Shown in pieces: positions 34,187 through 42,788 of a DNA stretch of 64,000 nt (the first letter of the stretch is position 1; each line of letters begins with the position of its first letter). Position numbers and translations under genes: made by a program. Origin of the DNA: Aneurinibacillus sp. REN35 (GTDB taxonomy: Bacteria; Bacillota; Bacilli; Aneurinibacillales; Aneurinibacillaceae). The notes below the pieces were generated by a model, which was not told the DNA's origin, did no database searches, and saw only the letters and a list, made by a program, of their open reading frames with translations. The stretch covers positions 62,001 to 126,000 of the forward strand of contig NZ_JBFTXJ020000002.1 in NCBI RefSeq assembly GCF_041379945.2, written 5' to 3'.

Positions 34187-35848
34187 ATGACAGAGATGAT
34201 GAACGGGGCAGAGGCAATTACAAAATGCATGGAGCTTGAAGGTGTGACTCATGCTTTTTGTGTTCCGGGAGAGAGCTACTTGCCTTTAATGGACAGCTTA
34301 TATGCTTCCCCGGCTATTGAATTGATCTCAACACGTCATGAAGGCGGGGCGGCCTTTATGGCGGAAGCATATGGGAAGGCGACGCGAAAGACGGGAGTAG
34401 CAATGGCAACGAGAGCAGTAGGCGGAGCAAATCTTGCCATTGGCATTCATACCGCATATCAGGATTCGACACCGATGGTTGTTTTTCTCGGACAGGTTCA
34501 TAGTAAGTTTCGTGGGCGGGAAGGTTTCCAGGAGGTCGATTTGGACCAATTCTTTGGTCATATCTCCAAATGGACGGTAGAAATCAAAGATGTAGAACGG
34601 ATTCCTGAACTTGTACAGCGGGCGTTCCGCATTGCAAAGAGCGGACGGCCTGGCCCGGTGGTTGTCTCCCTCCCTGAAGATGTGCTAAAGGAGGAGGCTG
34701 AGATGCGCTTCGGTAATGTTATTCCGATTCCTGCACCTCGTCCCAATCATACGGAAATCGCCGCAGTTCAGGAGCTGCTCGTAAAAGCGGAGCGCCCATT
34801 GATTCTGGCTGGAGGTGGGGTGACAGCCGCCAATGGAGAAGACGCCCTGCTGAAGTTCGCAGAGACATTTGGCATTCCTGTAATGGCGTCCTTCCGTCGG
34901 CATGATGTGTTTCCAAATCAGCACGTACTCTATGTAGGTCACTCTGGATTAGGCACGTTTGCTCCGATTCTTGATACGATGCGGAAGGCGGATGTCGTGC
35001 TGGCGATTGGTACTCGCCTATCGGAAGTAACAACACAGGATTATTGTATTTTTAAGCACAATCCTAAGATTATTCACATTGATATTGATTTTGATACGAT
35101 TGGCAAGGTATACAGCCCCGAAGTAGGGATTGTAGCTGATGCGAAGGAAGCGCTTGGAGCGCTGCTTGAGATGAAGCTAAAATGTACGTGGGAGGCCTGG
35201 GCAAAAGAGAGACGGCAAGTATATGAGCGTGCGGGGGATGCAATCCAGAAAGAAGAAGACGCTCCGATTCATAACAGAGATATTATTGAGACATTGATGA
35301 AGGTGCTGCCTAAGGATGCAATTATTACAAATGATGCGGGGAATTTTGCCGGGTGGCTGCATAATTTCTATTCCTTCCAACAGCCTAAGACATATATTGG
35401 CCCGACTTCTGGTGCGATGGGATATGGACTGCCTGCAGCGATTGGCGCAAAGCTGGCGCGACCTGAGAAAGTGGTCGTCTCGCTATCTGGAGACGGAGGC
35501 TTTATGATGACAGTTCAGGAGTTAGAGACTGCTGCGCGTTATCACATCCCTGTGATTGCTCTTGTCTTTAACAATTGCATGTACGGCACAATTCGCATGC
35601 ATCAGGAAATGCATTTTCCTGAACGGGTCGTTGGCACGTCTTTAAATTCGGTTGACTTTGCAAAGCTGGCCTCTGTATTGCAGATTGAGAGTTTCCGTAT
35701 AACCGAGCAGTATGAATTCGAGGAAGCTTTGCACAAAGCGTTGCAGGCAAAAGGCCCTGTTGTGATTGAGATTATGACGAATCCTGAACAGATTTCTGTG
35801 CAGTCCACCATTACCTCCATTCGAGAGGGTGCAAGGCAAAAACGGTAA
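34187..35848 (+). CDS. Thiamine-diphosphate-dependent enzyme (acetolactate synthase-like)
   Basis: ThDP enzyme of 553 residues with the three-domain acetolactate synthase/decarboxylase layout. The catalytic glutamate lies in TRHEGGAAFMAEAYG; the ThDP/Mg motif runs from GDGGFMMTVQELETA to NN. It lacks an obvious reason to be the biosynthetic IlvB because no regulatory subunit is near. GGAGATGGTAGG precedes the ATG. Last gene of the TRAP-aminotransferase unit, it may decarboxylate or acetyl-transfer the 2-oxo acid made by the aminotransferase. Candidates include arylpyruvate-type decarboxylase or sulfoacetaldehyde acetyltransferase-like roles. Confidence 0.88.
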   Translation: MTEMMNGAEAITKCMELEGVTHAFCVPGESYLPLMDSLYASPAIELISTRHEGGAAFMAEAYGKATRKTGVAMATRAVGGANLAIGIHTAYQDSTPMVVFLGQVHSKFRGREGFQEVDLDQFFGHISKWTVEIKDVERIPELVQRAFRIAKSGRPGPVVVSLPEDVLKEEAEMRFGNVIPIPAPRPNHTEIAAVQELLVKAERPLILAGGGVTAANGEDALLKFAETFGIPVMASFRRHDVFPNQHVLYVGHSGLGTFAPILDTMRKADVVLAIGTRLSEVTTQDYCIFKHNPKIIHIDIDFDTIGKVYSPEVGIVADAKEALGALLEMKLKCTWEAWAKERRQVYERAGDAIQKEEDAPIHNRDIIETLMKVLPKDAIITNDAGNFAGWLHNFYSFQQPKTYIGPTSGAMGYGLPAAIGAKLARPEKVVVSLSGDGGFMMTVQELETAARYHIPVIALVFNNCMYGTIRMHQEMHFPERVVGTSLNSVDFAKLASVLQIESFRITEQYEFEEALHKALQAKGPVVIEIMTNPEQISVQSTITSIREGARQKR

Positions 35849-35868
35849 GACGCATACTGTGACAGCAT

Positions 35869-35908
35869 ATCCCGGCGATGTAGAGGTAAACTCGAGCCGG
35901 GATTTTGT
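35869..35908 (+). terminator. Rho-independent terminator of the TRAP operon
   Basis: ATCCCGGC-type arm (35870-35876) pairs with GCCGGGAT (35896-35903), then TTTTG. It follows the ThDP gene by about 20 bp. Confidence 0.7.
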
Positions 35909-36046
35909 TATGAATGAAAAAAAGTAAGATAGAGGATCGGGATACAAAGTCCTGAAAATAAGTGGGTAAAATAGACCGTACCAACTATTTAGAAGGAATA
36001 TGAAATTATGTTAATGTTTATGAAAAAGGGAGAAGGAGGATACATA

Positions 36047-37420
36047 GTGAAAAAGCGGTACGCGATAATGGCAGTCTGTCTGCTGCTTTTTTTGGGGGCA
36101 GGATGCAGTACAACGGAGGCAGAGCCGCCGCAAGCAGCGGAAAAAGTGAAGGAAACGGAAACAAAAGATCAGGGCATGGCTGCTTCTGTTACAGCGCAGG
36201 CAGAAGAACCGCTGCCGGAACTTGCCCGCCCGCTAACAGAAGTAGAAAAAATGATGATGAAACCGCCGGGCAAGTATGGCGGAGATCGATACGATGCGAC
36301 AAAGGTCAGGGAGGAGTTGGATAAGCTGCCCGCTGACTTGACTACAGAAGAGTATTTTCAGGCGCTGATTGGCCTAATGACGGAAGACTACCGTCCGTAT
36401 GTGACATCATTTGTGAATTTTGATGCAACCGTGGAAGTGAATCATGAAAAGCCGACCGAAAACATCAGGCTTCCCGAGGGGAAAAAAATACATTTTTCAA
36501 TTTTGCTTGATGCGAGTGGAAGCATGAAAGCGAAAGCGGGCAGCCAGACAAAAATGGATGCCGCCAAAGAATCCATCCGTGATTTCGTATCACAGCTGCC
36601 GGAGAATGCATCTGTCTCCCTTCGCATCTATGGACACAAGGGCAGCGGCAGTGACCAGGATAAAGCGGTTTCCTGCGGAAGTACAGAAGAAGTATATCAG
36701 GGAGTGGGCTATCAGGCTTCCGAGCTTGATACGGCGCTTAGCAAAGTGCAGCCTGCTGGATGGACGCCAATCGCCCGCGCGCTGCAGGCTGTACATGAGG
36801 ATGTTCCAAAGGATGCGACAGAAACGGTGGTATACGTGGTCAGCGACGGCATTGAAACGTGCGGTGGCGATCCTGTGCAGGCAGCCAAGAAGCTTCAGGA
36901 GTCAAATGTGAAGACCGTTGTAAACATTATCGGTTTTGATGTTGATAATAAGGGACAGGAGATGCTGAAGCAGGTAGCGGCGGCAGGGAATGGAAAGTTT
37001 ATCTATGCACACGATGACCGGGAATTAAAGAAGGTATGGCGCCAAGAGTATGATAAATTAAAGCGTGATTGGTATTCGTGGAAGGAAAAAGGGAAAAAGG
37101 AAGCAATGAGTAAAAAAGAGGAAAAGAAGAAGCTGGCACAGACTACGAAAGAAGAGATCAAATTTTTGGTAGAAAGAGAAAAACAGCATTTGTTGAATGC
37201 TCATGAGTATATAAAAGGAAAATACGACGTGAATCATCCAATCAGGGGAACATACAATCTAATCATTGACCGCAAGCAGACCATTTACAATTATGCGGTG
37301 GATACAGGCAACGCTTTATGGAATGAGGCGGTACATAACGGAAATGCTGAATGGAACCGGATTGTGGATGAAGGAAACAGTGGAGCGCAGGATGCAATCA
37401 AAAAAAGAGACAGCCAATAG
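36047..37420 (+). CDS. VWA-domain lipoprotein
   Basis: Surface lipoprotein of about 457 residues. Signal KKRYAIMAVCLLLFLGAGC with Cys at the lipobox. The von Willebrand A domain (about 140-330) has an intact MIDAS: LLDASGSM, the Thr in the GWTPIARAL loop and the Asp in VSDGIETC. The C-terminal part (about 335-457) is charged and helical (KEKGKKEAMSKKEEKKKLAQTTK) and ends in N-rich W-N repeats (ALWNEAVHNGNAEWNRIVDEGN). GTG 36047 follows AAGGAGG by seven bases; an upstream ATG at 36008 lacks support. Role unknown; possibly cell-envelope stress or adhesion. Confidence 0.85.
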   Translation: MKKRYAIMAVCLLLFLGAGCSTTEAEPPQAAEKVKETETKDQGMAASVTAQAEEPLPELARPLTEVEKMMMKPPGKYGGDRYDATKVREELDKLPADLTTEEYFQALIGLMTEDYRPYVTSFVNFDATVEVNHEKPTENIRLPEGKKIHFSILLDASGSMKAKAGSQTKMDAAKESIRDFVSQLPENASVSLRIYGHKGSGSDQDKAVSCGSTEEVYQGVGYQASELDTALSKVQPAGWTPIARALQAVHEDVPKDATETVVYVVSDGIETCGGDPVQAAKKLQESNVKTVVNIIGFDVDNKGQEMLKQVAAAGNGKFIYAHDDRELKKVWRQEYDKLKRDWYSWKEKGKKEAMSKKEEKKKLAQTTKEEIKFLVEREKQHLLNAHEYIKGKYDVNHPIRGTYNLIIDRKQTIYNYAVDTGNALWNEAVHNGNAEWNRIVDEGNSGAQDAIKKRDSQ

Positions 37421-37427
37421 CTGATAT

Positions 37428-37472
37428 GGCACGATAACAGAGGCAGATTTACCTCTGTCATTGTGCCTTTTC
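37428..37472. terminator. Bidirectional terminator
   Basis: GGCACGATAACAGAGG (37428-37443) pairs with CCTCTGTCATTGTGCC (37452-37467) with T-rich flank. It overlaps the last codons of the convergent deacetylase gene and serves both genes. Confidence 0.8.
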
Positions 37473-38174
37473 CTTTGTACTTTGGTGGAGCAACTCAGAC
37501 AGGGTGACAAACCGGTAGCCTTCCTTGGACAATATACTTAGTGCTCTATCTAGTGCCTTTACTGTTTGTGTTCGATTGACTCCGGAATCATGGAGCAATA
37601 CAATTTGACCAGGCTTTGCATGCTGTGTTATCTGACGAACCATCTTCTCCACCCCAGGATTGGACCAATCTTTTGTATCCTGGTGCCTAGACCAGATTAC
37701 AACGGTATGGTTTTTCTTTTTGGCGGCCTTGAATACATTTTCATTTTGTATACCGCCGGGAGGACGGAAGAAGACGGGATGTTCTCCGGTTAAGGAGCGA
37801 ATCACCTCATCTGTCTTCTGAATTTCCTTTTCAAGCTGGGATGAAGTAATCTTTCGCATGGAGGGATGGGAATACGTATGGTTTCCGATCTCATGTCCTT
37901 GCCTGTTCATGTCTTTAATGACGGATGCGAAGCGCTCAGCACGCTCTCCTGTCACAAAAAAGGTGGCCTTGGCGTGATGCTTGTTGAGCACCTTTAATGC
38001 TTTTCGTGTATATACAGGGTGAGGACCATCGTCAAATGTAAAAGCCATTACTTTTTCTGATGTTTTTACTTGATACACAGCTTCTTTTTCCGGCCTGATT
38101 GCCGCAGAATGAGCAAGCATGGATGGGGTGAGTAAGATGAACATTAAAAACACGATAACAATGGTTTTTTTCAT
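37458..38174 (-). CDS. Polysaccharide deacetylase (NodB domain), secreted
   Basis: Carbohydrate esterase family 4 enzyme of about 238 residues, likely acting on peptidoglycan or other cell-wall glycans. N-terminal signal peptide (MKKTIVIVFLMFILLTPSMLAHSA). Metal and catalytic motifs FTFDDGPHPVYT, GHEIGNHTYSHPSM, RPPGGIQNENV and a late LLHDSG are present. The start could be ATG 38174 or 38186; neither has a strong ribosome binding site, and the lysines after Met favour 38174. Confidence 0.88.
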   Translation of the reverse strand: MKKTIVIVFLMFILLTPSMLAHSAAIRPEKEAVYQVKTSEKVMAFTFDDGPHPVYTRKALKVLNKHHAKATFFVTGERAERFASVIKDMNRQGHEIGNHTYSHPSMRKITSSQLEKEIQKTDEVIRSLTGEHPVFFRPPGGIQNENVFKAAKKKNHTVVIWSRHQDTKDWSNPGVEKMVRQITQHAKPGQIVLLHDSGVNRTQTVKALDRALSILSKEGYRFVTLSELLHQSTKEKAQ

Positions 38175-38340
38175 AAACAGTATCATTCCAATACAGTAAA
38201 AGTTCAGTTGTGCTGTATCGTTAGCGTTCCCGAATGTGCTTGCTTTTACTATGTAATTTTTGCTCCATCGTCATGCTTTTTAGCGGGGGAGAAGCATCGA
38301 GCATGTGAGCGGTGGAGCCAGATGAAGATATAAGAAATAA

Positions 38341-38380
38341 GAAGCAGCTCCGATGATGAACTCACCGAAGCTGCTTCTGT
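38341..38380 (-). terminator. Terminator of the SDR operon
   Basis: Minus strand GAAGCAGCTTCGG pairs with CGGAGCTGCTTC, followed by TTATTTC. It lies just after the SDR stop. Confidence 0.7.
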
Positions 38381-38393
38381 ATGTGATCTGAGA

Positions 38394-39194
38394 TTATTTT
38401 TGGTTCATGAGGTTTGTAAAGTCCGGAACCGTCGGGCTTGGAACGTAGTGGCCGCCCTCCACCTGAATGGTTTGGCCTGTGATAAACTTAGCTTCATCAG
38501 AAGCTAGGAAAAGCACTGTATACCCAATATCTTCTGCTTCGCCATGATACGGAAGGCAGTTGTATTTCTCGAAGAGATCCAACACATCCGGCGGCAAATT
38601 ATTTTTTGCTGCTGGTGTCAAAATCAGCCCCGGTGCAACCGCGTTGCAGCGTATTTTGTGTTTTCCGTATTGGGTTGCGATATATTTGGTTACATTCACT
38701 ACCGCCGCTTTTGAGGCGCCATACGCTGTACGGATGCTATCTCCTGCAAATGCCGCCATGGATGCTGTATTAATGATCGAGCCGCCGCCTGCTTCAATCA
38801 TATGAGGAATCGCATATTTGCACCCAACAATGATGCTTCGTACGTTCACATTCATCAGGCGATCCCACTCATCCAGGTCAAGATTAACAACGTCCAGATC
38901 TTTCTTTAAGTTGGTCAATCCAACATTGTTGTATAGAATGTGCAGCGCCCCAAAAGCATCCACTGTTTGTTGGATGACCTGCTTAATGGACTCTTCTTTG
39001 CTCGCATCCAAAAATAAGGCAAGCGCTTGTCCGCCTTGTGCTTCAATGGCTTTGGCGGCCTGATCTGCCCCGTCCTTATTGAAGTCGGCAATGACAACCT
39101 TTGCGCCTTCTTTTGCCAGCAGTTGTGCGGTAGCCAGTCCGATTCCAGAAGCGCCCCCTGTGATCATAGCTACTTTTCCTTGTACCCGTCCCAT
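38394..39194 (-). CDS. Short-chain dehydrogenase/reductase
   Basis: Classical SDR of 266 residues using NAD(P)H. Cofactor motif TGGASGIG (residues ~12-19), NNVGL, catalytic Ser in INTASMA, and YGASK (Tyr-x-x-x-Lys). An Asp after the second strand (VVIADF) favours NAD. ATG 39194 follows AGGAGAG by six bases; the upstream extension to 39347 overlaps the MarR gene and is unlikely. Last gene of a three-gene minus-strand unit with MarR and another SDR. Substrate unknown. Confidence 0.9.
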   Translation of the reverse strand: MGRVQGKVAMITGGASGIGLATAQLLAKEGAKVVIADFNKDGADQAAKAIEAQGGQALALFLDASKEESIKQVIQQTVDAFGALHILYNNVGLTNLKKDLDVVNLDLDEWDRLMNVNVRSIIVGCKYAIPHMIEAGGGSIINTASMAAFAGDSIRTAYGASKAAVVNVTKYIATQYGKHKIRCNAVAPGLILTPAAKNNLPPDVLDLFEKYNCLPYHGEAEDIGYTVLFLASDEAKFITGQTIQVEGGHYVPSPTVPDFTNLMNQK

Positions 39195-39210
39195 GCCAAT
39201 CTCTCCTTGC

Positions 39211-39660
39211 TTACGTGAATTGGGCGATAAGTTTCTGATAAATTTGCAGCAGCTGCTTTTGTTCCGATTTGCTGATCGCTTGAAAGATTTCCAATTGTAT
39301 TTCGTTGCTTGCTTCAATGGCCTTATCCAATATTTTTCTGCCTTCATCCGTGATTACTAGATAAACCACGCGTCGGTCATCGGTGTTGAATTCACGTACG
39401 ACATAGCTTTTCTTAATCAATTTATCAGCAATATTGGTAATGGCGCCAGGCGTAAGCCCCAGTTTATTTGCTAATTCTGATTGCTTAAGCCGTCCATGAT
39501 GCTTTAATTTCGACAGAACGATAAGGGGAGAGATGCCAATTTCCTGATTAAACGCTTTTGTCCACTTAATTGCAGCATGATTTGTGAAAATTTGCATGGT
39601 ATGCAACAAATGAAAAATATCCGTATTGTCCATCTCCAGATCTTTTGTCTGTACTGCCAT
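39211..39660 (-). CDS. MarR-family transcriptional regulator
   Basis: Winged-helix regulator of about 149 residues: LKHHGRLKQSELANKLGLTPGAITNIADKLIKKSYVVREFNTDDRRVVYLVITDEGRKIL is a typical MarR recognition helix and wing. ATG 39660 was chosen because GGGAG lies nine bases upstream, whereas the ATG at 39669 abuts it. It sits between two SDR genes in one operon and probably represses that operon through the AT-rich palindrome at 40497-40527. Confidence 0.9.
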   Translation of the reverse strand: MAVQTKDLEMDNTDIFHLLHTMQIFTNHAAIKWTKAFNQEIGISPLIVLSKLKHHGRLKQSELANKLGLTPGAITNIADKLIKKSYVVREFNTDDRRVVYLVITDEGRKILDKAIEASNEIQLEIFQAISKSEQKQLLQIYQKLIAQFT

Positions 39661-39695
39661 AACATCCATCTCCCATACTATATTCGTTCTCTCGA

Positions 39696-40445
39696 TTATC
39701 TCAGCTTCAGTGTACCTCCGTCCACCATAATTGTTTGGCCGGTGATATAGTCTGCATCTTCACTCGCAAGGAACACAGCTACACGGCCGATATCTTTTTC
39801 GCAATCGCCCAATCTTCTGAGCGGGATTTTTTGTACCATGGCTTCGTATTCTGCAGGCATGTTTTCTTTCCATGCGGCTACTCCAGGTGACTCTGCAATT
39901 GGACTGATGCAGTTCACATTAATTTGGTATGGACCCCACTCATTAGCAGTAGTTCTTGAGATGCCGCGAATCGCTTCTTTAGCCGCAGCATAGGATGCCT
40001 GCAGAGGCATGCCATCAATACCGGCTCCCGAAGCAAAGTTGATGACACTTCCTTTTGTTTCTTTTAAGTAAGGGAAGCACGCCTGCATGAAATGGAAAGT
40101 TGGATAGAATCCGGTATTAAAGGACAGGTCCAAATGCTCCTGTGTCGTCTCCATGAAAGAAACTTGACGGGAGGCATGTGCATTATTGACCATGACATCG
40201 ATCCGTCCGAATTTATCCACCGTGTCTTTTACGACTTTTGTGATCTTGTTTTTATCTGAAATGTCAGCTTGAATAAACATAGCGTCGTTGTATTGCTGCA
40301 GCTCTTGTTCTGTTTTTTTACCGTTTTCTTCATTTAAATCTACAATAACAACCTTAGCTCCCTCTTTTGCCATCGCCAGGGCAATGCCTCGGCCGATTCC
40401 GGATGCTCCTCCTGTAATAATGGCAACCTTTTCTTGCAGTCTCAT
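39696..40445 (-). CDS. Short-chain dehydrogenase/reductase
   Basis: SDR of 249 residues, first of the SDR-MarR-SDR unit. TGGASGIGRG cofactor loop, VVIVDL with Asp after strand two (NAD preference), NNAHASRQ, YAAAKEA (Tyr/Lys catalytic pair), and the C-terminal GQTIMVDGGTL. AGGAGTG lies six bases before ATG 40445. The position normally holding the catalytic Ser reads INFASGAG. Related to the downstream SDR, but clearly a different paralogue. Confidence 0.9.
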   Translation of the reverse strand: MRLQEKVAIITGGASGIGRGIALAMAKEGAKVVIVDLNEENGKKTEQELQQYNDAMFIQADISDKNKITKVVKDTVDKFGRIDVMVNNAHASRQVSFMETTQEHLDLSFNTGFYPTFHFMQACFPYLKETKGSVINFASGAGIDGMPLQASYAAAKEAIRGISRTTANEWGPYQINVNCISPIAESPGVAAWKENMPAEYEAMVQKIPLRRLGDCEKDIGRVAVFLASEDADYITGQTIMVDGGTLKLR

Positions 40446-40496
40446 TTACAACACTCCTATCTTTTTATTATAGAAATAAATAATTTAACTATATAT

Positions 40497-40527
40497 ATTT
40501 TAGTAATATATATTTTAATACTAAAAT
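40497..40527 (-). promoter_or_regulatory. Putative MarR operator of the SDR operon
   Basis: Inverted repeat ATTTTAGTA (40497-40505) and TACTAAAAT (40519-40527), 13-bp spacer, 52 bp upstream of the first SDR start. The period of 22 bp between half-centres fits a MarR dimer. No sharp -35 was found. Confidence 0.45.
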
Positions 40528-40694
40528 AAATGTTGCTAAAATACAATCGGAATTTGTGATCAAATTTTTCCATCATTATACAACTGAGGTACCCGTCGCT
40601 AACAAAGGACTTCTAGGTAGAAGGTCCATCATGACGCAAGCAGAATACCCAATATGTTTTCCTTGAATACGTATTGAGATGGGGGAGGCGGTAG

Positions 40695-40898
40695 ATGATG
40701 AACGATCGGCCAGGTAATGTGATCAAGCTGTCGGAAAAGGAAAAGCTGGGTCGTTGGATGAGCAAAATTGAACGCTATATGGTACTGTATGTACCACAGA
40801 AAGACCGGGAGCGTATGTCCGACGATAAAAGAGAAAAGCTCAATATTCATTGTGTGCTTCCGAGAAGTTTTCATACCTGCAAACGCTTTTCTAGCTAA
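40695..40898 (+). CDS. Small hypothetical protein
   Basis: A 67-residue charged protein behind a strong GGGGGAGG ribosome binding site six bases before the ATG. The first 52 residues (GNVIKLSEKEKLGRWMSK, then EKRE-rich) look like a coherent helical protein; the last fifteen do not, so the 3' end may be altered by a frameshift. No family recognised. It stands alone between the SDR operon and the SMR genes. Confidence 0.45.
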   Translation: MMNDRPGNVIKLSEKEKLGRWMSKIERYMVLYVPQKDRERMSDDKREKLNIHCVLPRSFHTCKRFSS

Positions 40899-40972
40899 GT
40901 TGTTCTATTTTCCAGCCCTATTACTGAGCGGGGTATGTCGATTCGCCTCGTTCTTTTTTAGTTCGATTATCA

Positions 40973-41001
40973 TTGACAAAAGATTAAACAACCAATAAAA
41001 T
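40973..41001 (+). promoter_or_regulatory. Sigma-A promoter of the SMR efflux pair
   Basis: TTGACA (40973-40978), 17-bp spacer, TAAAAT (40996-41001): near-consensus. The -10 overlaps the first TetR-like operator. Confidence 0.75.
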
Positions 41002-41018
41002 GAATGATAGTCAGTCAT
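41000..41018 (+). promoter_or_regulatory. TetR-type operator O1
   Basis: ATGAATG-N5-CAGTCAT, an imperfect dyad overlapping the -10/+1 of the SMR promoter; one mismatch from O2 in the arms. Typical for a TetR/AcrR repressor. Confidence 0.55.
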
Positions 41019-41060
41019 GAGGCGGTTTTGATGGCATAAAACGAACCCTTCTCCCGAAGA

Positions 41061-41083
41061 AAATGACTGTCGTTCAGTCATTT
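41061..41083 (+). promoter_or_regulatory. TetR-type operator O2
   Basis: Perfect 9-bp arms AAATGACTG and CAGTCATTT with 5-bp centre TCGTT, 44 bp downstream of O1 in the leader of the SMR genes. Confidence 0.6.
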
Positions 41084-41140
41084 GGCTGCTGATAAGGTGA
41101 GTAAAAAGATGATGAAAGGGAACGGAAATGGTGAACTATT

Positions 41141-41494
41141 ATGAATAAAGATTGGATGTACGTTGCTTTAACCTGTTTATTTGAATTGCTGTGGGTATAT
41201 GGCTTTAATGTTGCGACAACTTGGTGGCATTGGGGAATATTGATCGTTATTATTCTCGCAGATTTTTACTTTCTGTCCAAGGCGTGCGAAAACCTGCAAA
41301 CGGGAACCGTGTATGCGATATTTGCCGGCGTGGGCACGGTTGGAGCCGCGCTGATGGATGTATTTATTTTGGGCGGAAACTTCAGCTTGGTAAAGGGAAT
41401 CTTTATGGTCATTCTTGTTGCCGGCGTCATTGGCTTGAAGTTGGCTGATAATCAAAAAAATAAAGAAAAGAATCAGGAAGGGGTGTATCAATGA
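41141..41494 (+). CDS. SMR-family multidrug efflux subunit A
   Basis: Small multidrug resistance protein of 117 residues with four membrane helices; proton-driven export of cationic compounds or guanidinium. Starts MNKDWMYVALTCLFELLWVYGFN; the membrane-embedded Glu of helix 1 (LFELLW) is present. Its partner overlaps by four bases (ATGA), so they form a heteromeric pair like YkkCD/EbrAB. GGAACGGAAATGG lies before the ATG. Control is probably by an absent TetR-type repressor. Confidence 0.9.
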   Translation: MNKDWMYVALTCLFELLWVYGFNVATTWWHWGILIVIILADFYFLSKACENLQTGTVYAIFAGVGTVGAALMDVFILGGNFSLVKGIFMVILVAGVIGLKLADNQKNKEKNQEGVYQ

Positions 41495-41808
41495 TGGGCT
41501 GGTTTCTTGTATTGGCAGCCGCGATATGTGAAATTGCCGGCGTGATCGGGTTGAAGATGTTCAGCCAAACGAAAACAGTAAGAAATATGGCGCTGTACGT
41601 AGGCGGCTTTGGCCTGTCCTTTGCGCTTCTTTATGCTTCCTTCGCTTATCTGCAATTAAGCGTTGCCTATGCCGTATGGATTGGGGCCGGAACCGTTGGT
41701 GCTGTATTGGTGAATATGATTTTCTTTGGCGAATCTCGAAGCACAGCACGTATGGTAAGTATTTTTGCCATTATTATCGGTGTCGTAGGATTAAAGGCGG
41801 TCTCATAA
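41491..41808 (+). CDS. SMR-family multidrug efflux subunit B
   Basis: Second SMR subunit, 105 residues, four helices, with the essential Glu in helix 1 (AAAICEIAGVIGLKMF) and the YAVWIGAGTVGA helix-3 motif. Ribosome binding site AAGGGGTG lies inside the end of the first gene. Translationally coupled. Confidence 0.92.
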   Translation: MMGWFLVLAAAICEIAGVIGLKMFSQTKTVRNMALYVGGFGLSFALLYASFAYLQLSVAYAVWIGAGTVGAVLVNMIFFGESRSTARMVSIFAIIIGVVGLKAVS

Positions 41809-41945
41809 TCAATGTTTTTTGTTCAGGGATTTTACACGTCGCTCGCAAAGAAGGTAGAATAGCAGAGAGAATAGCAATCGAGTGTGATCCGGCGTCGCCG
41901 CCAAACCATAGATTATGAAGTTGTTAATAAACATGGGGTGTGAGA

Positions 41946-42731
41946 ATGAAAAAACTGCTGGTGTATCAGGGTGAAACGTCAAACAAGTTTTGGCTGATGG
42001 AGGTATATGGGACTTCGTATCTCCTCACCTATGGAAAAGTCGGGACAAAAGGGGCGAGTAAAGCAGCCGTTTTTGCATCGGAGGAGACATGCCAACGAGA
42101 AGCGGAGAAGCTGATCGCTTCCAAGCTGAGAAAAGGATACAATGAGGCAGAAAGCGAAGCGGGCATTGTTCGTATGGAAGCCATGTCGGAAGAGAGATTC
42201 TGGGACATTATCGAAAAGGCGCACCGCAAGTCAAGTGACGGTGAGGAGCAGGCCGAATACGTAATGGAAGCGCTGATGAAGATGTCGATTAAGGAAATTC
42301 TTGAATTTGATGCGATATTTAATCGCCTTTATATGGGATCGTATACGTCCGATCTATGGGCGGCCGCCTATATTATACTCGGCGGCTGCTCTGACGATCT
42401 GTTTGATTATTTCCGGGCATGGCTGATCTCACAGGGCAGAGATGTATGGAGCCGGGTGTTGGAGAATCCGGAAAATCTGATCTCGATTATAGAAGAGCTG
42501 CCGGAAGACCATTATCCGGAAAATGAAGAGATGATCAGCGCAGCCTGTGTCGCCTTCGAAGAAAAGACAGGGCATACGGACGACGACTACTATCAGTTAT
42601 TTGAGGAATATACGCACGGTGCATATACCTACCCTGAGATTGTTTTTGACTGGGAGCAAGAGGACGATAGCCTCAAAAGCAAGTTTCCAGCATTGTGGGA
42701 ACGATTTGGTGAAAACTCAATGTCTGTATAA
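41946..42731 (+). CDS. WGR-domain / DUF4240 protein
   Basis: Protein of about 261 residues. The N-terminal WGR-like domain (about 5-70: NKFWLMEVYGTSYLLTYGKVGTKG) is a putative nucleic-acid-binding module; the rest (about 83-200: RFWDIIEKAHRKS...) matches DUF4240, of unknown function. ATG 41946 follows GGGGTG. Lies before the hut regulator but ends in its own terminator. Function not assigned. Confidence 0.8.
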   Translation: MKKLLVYQGETSNKFWLMEVYGTSYLLTYGKVGTKGASKAAVFASEETCQREAEKLIASKLRKGYNEAESEAGIVRMEAMSEERFWDIIEKAHRKSSDGEEQAEYVMEALMKMSIKEILEFDAIFNRLYMGSYTSDLWAAAYIILGGCSDDLFDYFRAWLISQGRDVWSRVLENPENLISIIEELPEDHYPENEEMISAACVAFEEKTGHTDDDYYQLFEEYTHGAYTYPEIVFDWEQEDDSLKSKFPALWERFGENSMSV

Positions 42732-42742
42732 TCGATAGAAAG

Positions 42743-42772
42743 AGCCTGTTCGTGTCGGGAACAGGCTTCTTT
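42743..42772 (+). terminator. Rho-independent terminator
   Basis: AGCCTGTTC (42743-42751) and GAACAGGCT (42759-42767) form a perfect 9-bp stem, followed by TCTTTATT. It separates the WGR gene from the AraC-type regulator. Confidence 0.8.
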
Positions 42773-42788
42773 ATTGGAGGAGTGGCAT

